From Bryoerythrophyllum caledonicum (taxonomy: Eukaryota; Streptophyta; Bryopsida; Pottiales; Pottiaceae): 64,000 nucleotides of DNA. The stretch lies in the NCBI GenBank assembly GCA_963971425.1, contig OZ020524.1, forward strand, positions 22,745,022-22,809,021, written 5' to 3'. Within the stretch, counting starts at the first letter, position 1, and each line of letters begins with the position of its first letter. The notes under the pieces were generated by a model. That model was given only the letters and a program-made list of their open reading frames with translations, was not told where the DNA came from and searched no databases. Position numbers and translations under genes: made by a program. Below are positions 61,853-64,000 of the stretch, in pieces.

Positions 61853-63213
61853 TAAAAAATCTAAATTCCTTATAAATCTTAATTTTGATTTTAAAAAAAG
61901 ACTTACTATTTTATGCAATAAAATTTTATCTTCAAGTATTTAGGGTAAACAATGTTTGGAATTAATTGATAATATATTTAAGCCTTTATTTCTAAATGAA
62001 GAAGGTGAAATATATTCAAAATTTCATGCATTTTAAACAAAAGTGAATTATCATCTCAAGGTATGCACTAGTAAAAGTTGTAAAAACTACATGCAATTAA
62101 AAATAGGGTCTAATATATTCATTATGGATAAATATTGTAAAGAAAGCACATGTAAAATACATTGCTTTAACATTATGAAACACCGTTATAAGTAGAATAG
62201 CATAAGATTAAATACTAAAGATTTATGTAATCAATACATATTAAATACCATGTGAAAATGAGGCGTTGGGGCTGAATAATAGACTGCAATGGGTATTGGT
62301 TGTCTACATTTCTAGAGCTTCAGCAGCTACATGTATAGTTTTTATGATCTTTGCATGTGTTAAATGCTTTACAAATTTGAATTTGTATACTACTAGGGTA
62401 CATGCATCTTTAGTTGCACACTTCTCTAAAGTATTTAAGTGCACCATATGTTTTGATTTTTCTGAGGAACTCGAGGTTCTTGACTACAAAGACTTTTTAG
62501 ACTCTTGAAATCTGCTATTCAACGGAGATTCATGTTTTTGTAGTGTTTGCATCGTTTGGATTTGTTTTAGCATTCATCACCTTGACTTTGTTTTTATTAT
62601 TTTTCTTCAATACATGTGTTTCAATGTCGCTTTGAGATTGCTATGGACTTTCACTACTATGATGAAGTGGTAAGAAGATTACATATAAATAATATGAGGT
62701 ACATTTTTTATGACCTAATGAAGAAATCATGAATACCTATTTGGTACAAACAATCACTACGATTTACCTTTATTTCAAAAATATCATGTCTTGTTATCTT
62801 TTCTACTAGGTAAATTGCCTTCCAATAAAGACGACATTACTACAGGTGTAAACAAATTTGAAGAGGGAGTGCTTCCCCGGAAAATACCATTTTTTTGATC
62901 TTGCATACAGAAAGTCAAAAGTGAAAATGTATTTCTAGAAGTGTTAGTGTGTGTCATTGTGTTTCTTGTATGTTGGCTGGATTCATATTCTCCTTAGGGT
63001 ATGCCACTCTCCCACTCAACATTGATCCATAGGACAATTGTTGTATGCTCTCCTTGTCGTGACCAAAGTCATTATGTTTATTTTAGTTGCGTTCTTCGAC
63101 TTCTATTTTTGGTGTGAAGTGCACAAGGAGTGAACCCTGTATAAATTGTTCCGGAAATTTTGGGATTATTGTAGCATTTTAAAGTTCATTGGATATTGTA
63201 TTTTTGTTAAAAT
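61853..63213. other. AT-rich stretch with possible membrane-protein fragment
   Basis: In the plus strand a piece at 62280-62508 (LVAHFSKVFKCTICFDFSEE) and a hydrophobic piece at about 62525-62637 (FGFVLAFITLTLFLLFFF) are open, but no start, splice model or family was found. Weak. Confidence 0.25.
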
Positions 63214-63995
63214 TATTATCCTTAAGTTGAGGATAATTATATTTTACGTGATTGTATCAGGGGGTTATGTAATTGACTAGTTAGTGAATATTTCATCAGA
63301 TGTATCCTCGGCTCGAGGATAAAACTCAAGTAAAACTATACATTTCCACTCGTGAATAATAAAGTGTAAATTGATGATTGAGTATGATAAAATGTAGTTA
63401 ACATATAAGTTATTCTCGAGTCGAGGATAACTCATCTCAATTTAATGCTATTCAAAAAAAAATTCCAAAATAATCATAGGAGTGCTCATGTAATTTGGAA
63501 GTATGATGCCTATTTGTATCATCCTTGAACCAATCTGATTGGTACAATTTTTTAGAGATATCCTCAAGCTGAGGATAGATTTAAACAAGTTTTATTAAGT
63601 TTCCTAAATATTTTACTTTGGTGATTATCCTCGAGTCGAGGATAATTGCCTTCAATCTTATGATACACAAGTTGTATGACAAAGGTTAAATTCAGTGATC
63701 CTCTATACTTCGGTTGTGCAATGGTTATGTCATTTTTTATCCAATTTGTGTGTAATAATAGTTTACAGAGTATCCTTGAGTGGAGGATAATCTGGAGCGT
63801 CCTGATTGAGAGAAGTATGGTATCATTAATGATATATTCTAGACCTTTTTATGTTTATTATGATATTCTTAGGCAACAACATTTCAGTGGTAGAATAATG
63901 ATGACTACAATATGTTCACTGTGTTGTTATGAATATTTAGCTTGTTTCTTTGGAGAATTTTTTTTATATCTGATGTTATCCTAGAGTCGAGTAGC
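63214..63995. repeat. Cluster of seven near-palindromes TATCCTCGAGTCGAGGATA
   Basis: Copies near 63216, 63302, 63410, 63558, 63625, 63770 and 63975, spaced 67-205 bp apart. Each has the two half sites TATCCT(C/T) and (G)AGGATA with a variable centre; the one at 63625 is the full palindrome, and the last is cut in its right half. Sequence between copies is not shared. It extends to the window end, so the cluster may continue. Confidence 0.88.
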
Positions 63996-64000
63996 ACATA

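Noticed and set aside
62266-63984. Membrane protein gene at the window end
   Set aside because: Hydrophobic open pieces exist, but no start, splice chain or family could be supported.
63214-63995. CRISPR array
   Set aside because: Repeats are palindromic and imperfect with spacers of 67-205 bp, and this is a eukaryotic-type genome.

Overview
The window looks like a gene-poor, repeat-rich stretch of a large plant-type nuclear genome. I would say a streptophyte, possibly seed-free or charophyte-like, but I cannot name the species. The evidence is spliced genes with GT-AG introns, a germin-like cupin gene, a plant-type two-pore potassium channel (TPK) locus, and nested DNA transposons, LINE pieces and LTR fossils around them. 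A run of 200 N at 29707-29906 is a scaffold gap. Most short open frames in the window are not genes.

Layout. 1-4055: AT-rich, no recognised gene. 4056-17775: nested transposons. These are an end of a TIR family called T1 here (4851), a decayed transposase (about 5400-6910), an LTR-type fossil inserted in it (6916-10297), a foldback TIR element with inverted arrays of ~118-bp repeats (11385-13658), and a complete T1 copy (15649-17775). 19214-20686: a germin-like gene on the minus strand with three exons and upstream TATA and G-box motifs. 21345-22908: a MITE, hairpin repeats and a 357-bp hexanucleotide microsatellite. 24341-25378: a decayed Tc1/mariner transposase. 27346-29090: the TPK locus on the minus strand, with an intron full of GC-rich repeats and an altered second pore. 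29120-32270: GC-rich palindromic DNA on both sides of the gap, copies of an interspersed repeat (called R1 here) and a LINE RNase H piece. 36135-40141: a multi-exon minus-strand gene of unknown function with a coiled coil. 42656-47165: R1, LINE and SINE-like pieces. 47310-58457: a decayed MULE-type transposase with a SWIM zinc finger. It is split by a probable solo LTR (50211-51793) and by the second complete T1 copy (52660-57623). 59548-64000: R1, hairpins and a cluster of a 19-21 bp palindrome.

Only two or three host genes are supported: the germin-like protein, the TPK channel (probably decayed) and the unknown coiled-coil gene. They are monocistronic, all on the minus strand, and far apart, and nothing suggests that they work together. 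The most unusual structure is the T1 family. Both complete copies have the same terminal repeats and 4-bp target duplications. Both carry a GC-rich block limited by a palindrome of the type GGTGTGCGCGCGCACACC, but the blocks differ in sequence. A second unexplained signal is the near-palindrome TATCCTCGAGTCGAGGATA, seen nine times in the last 5.5 kb.
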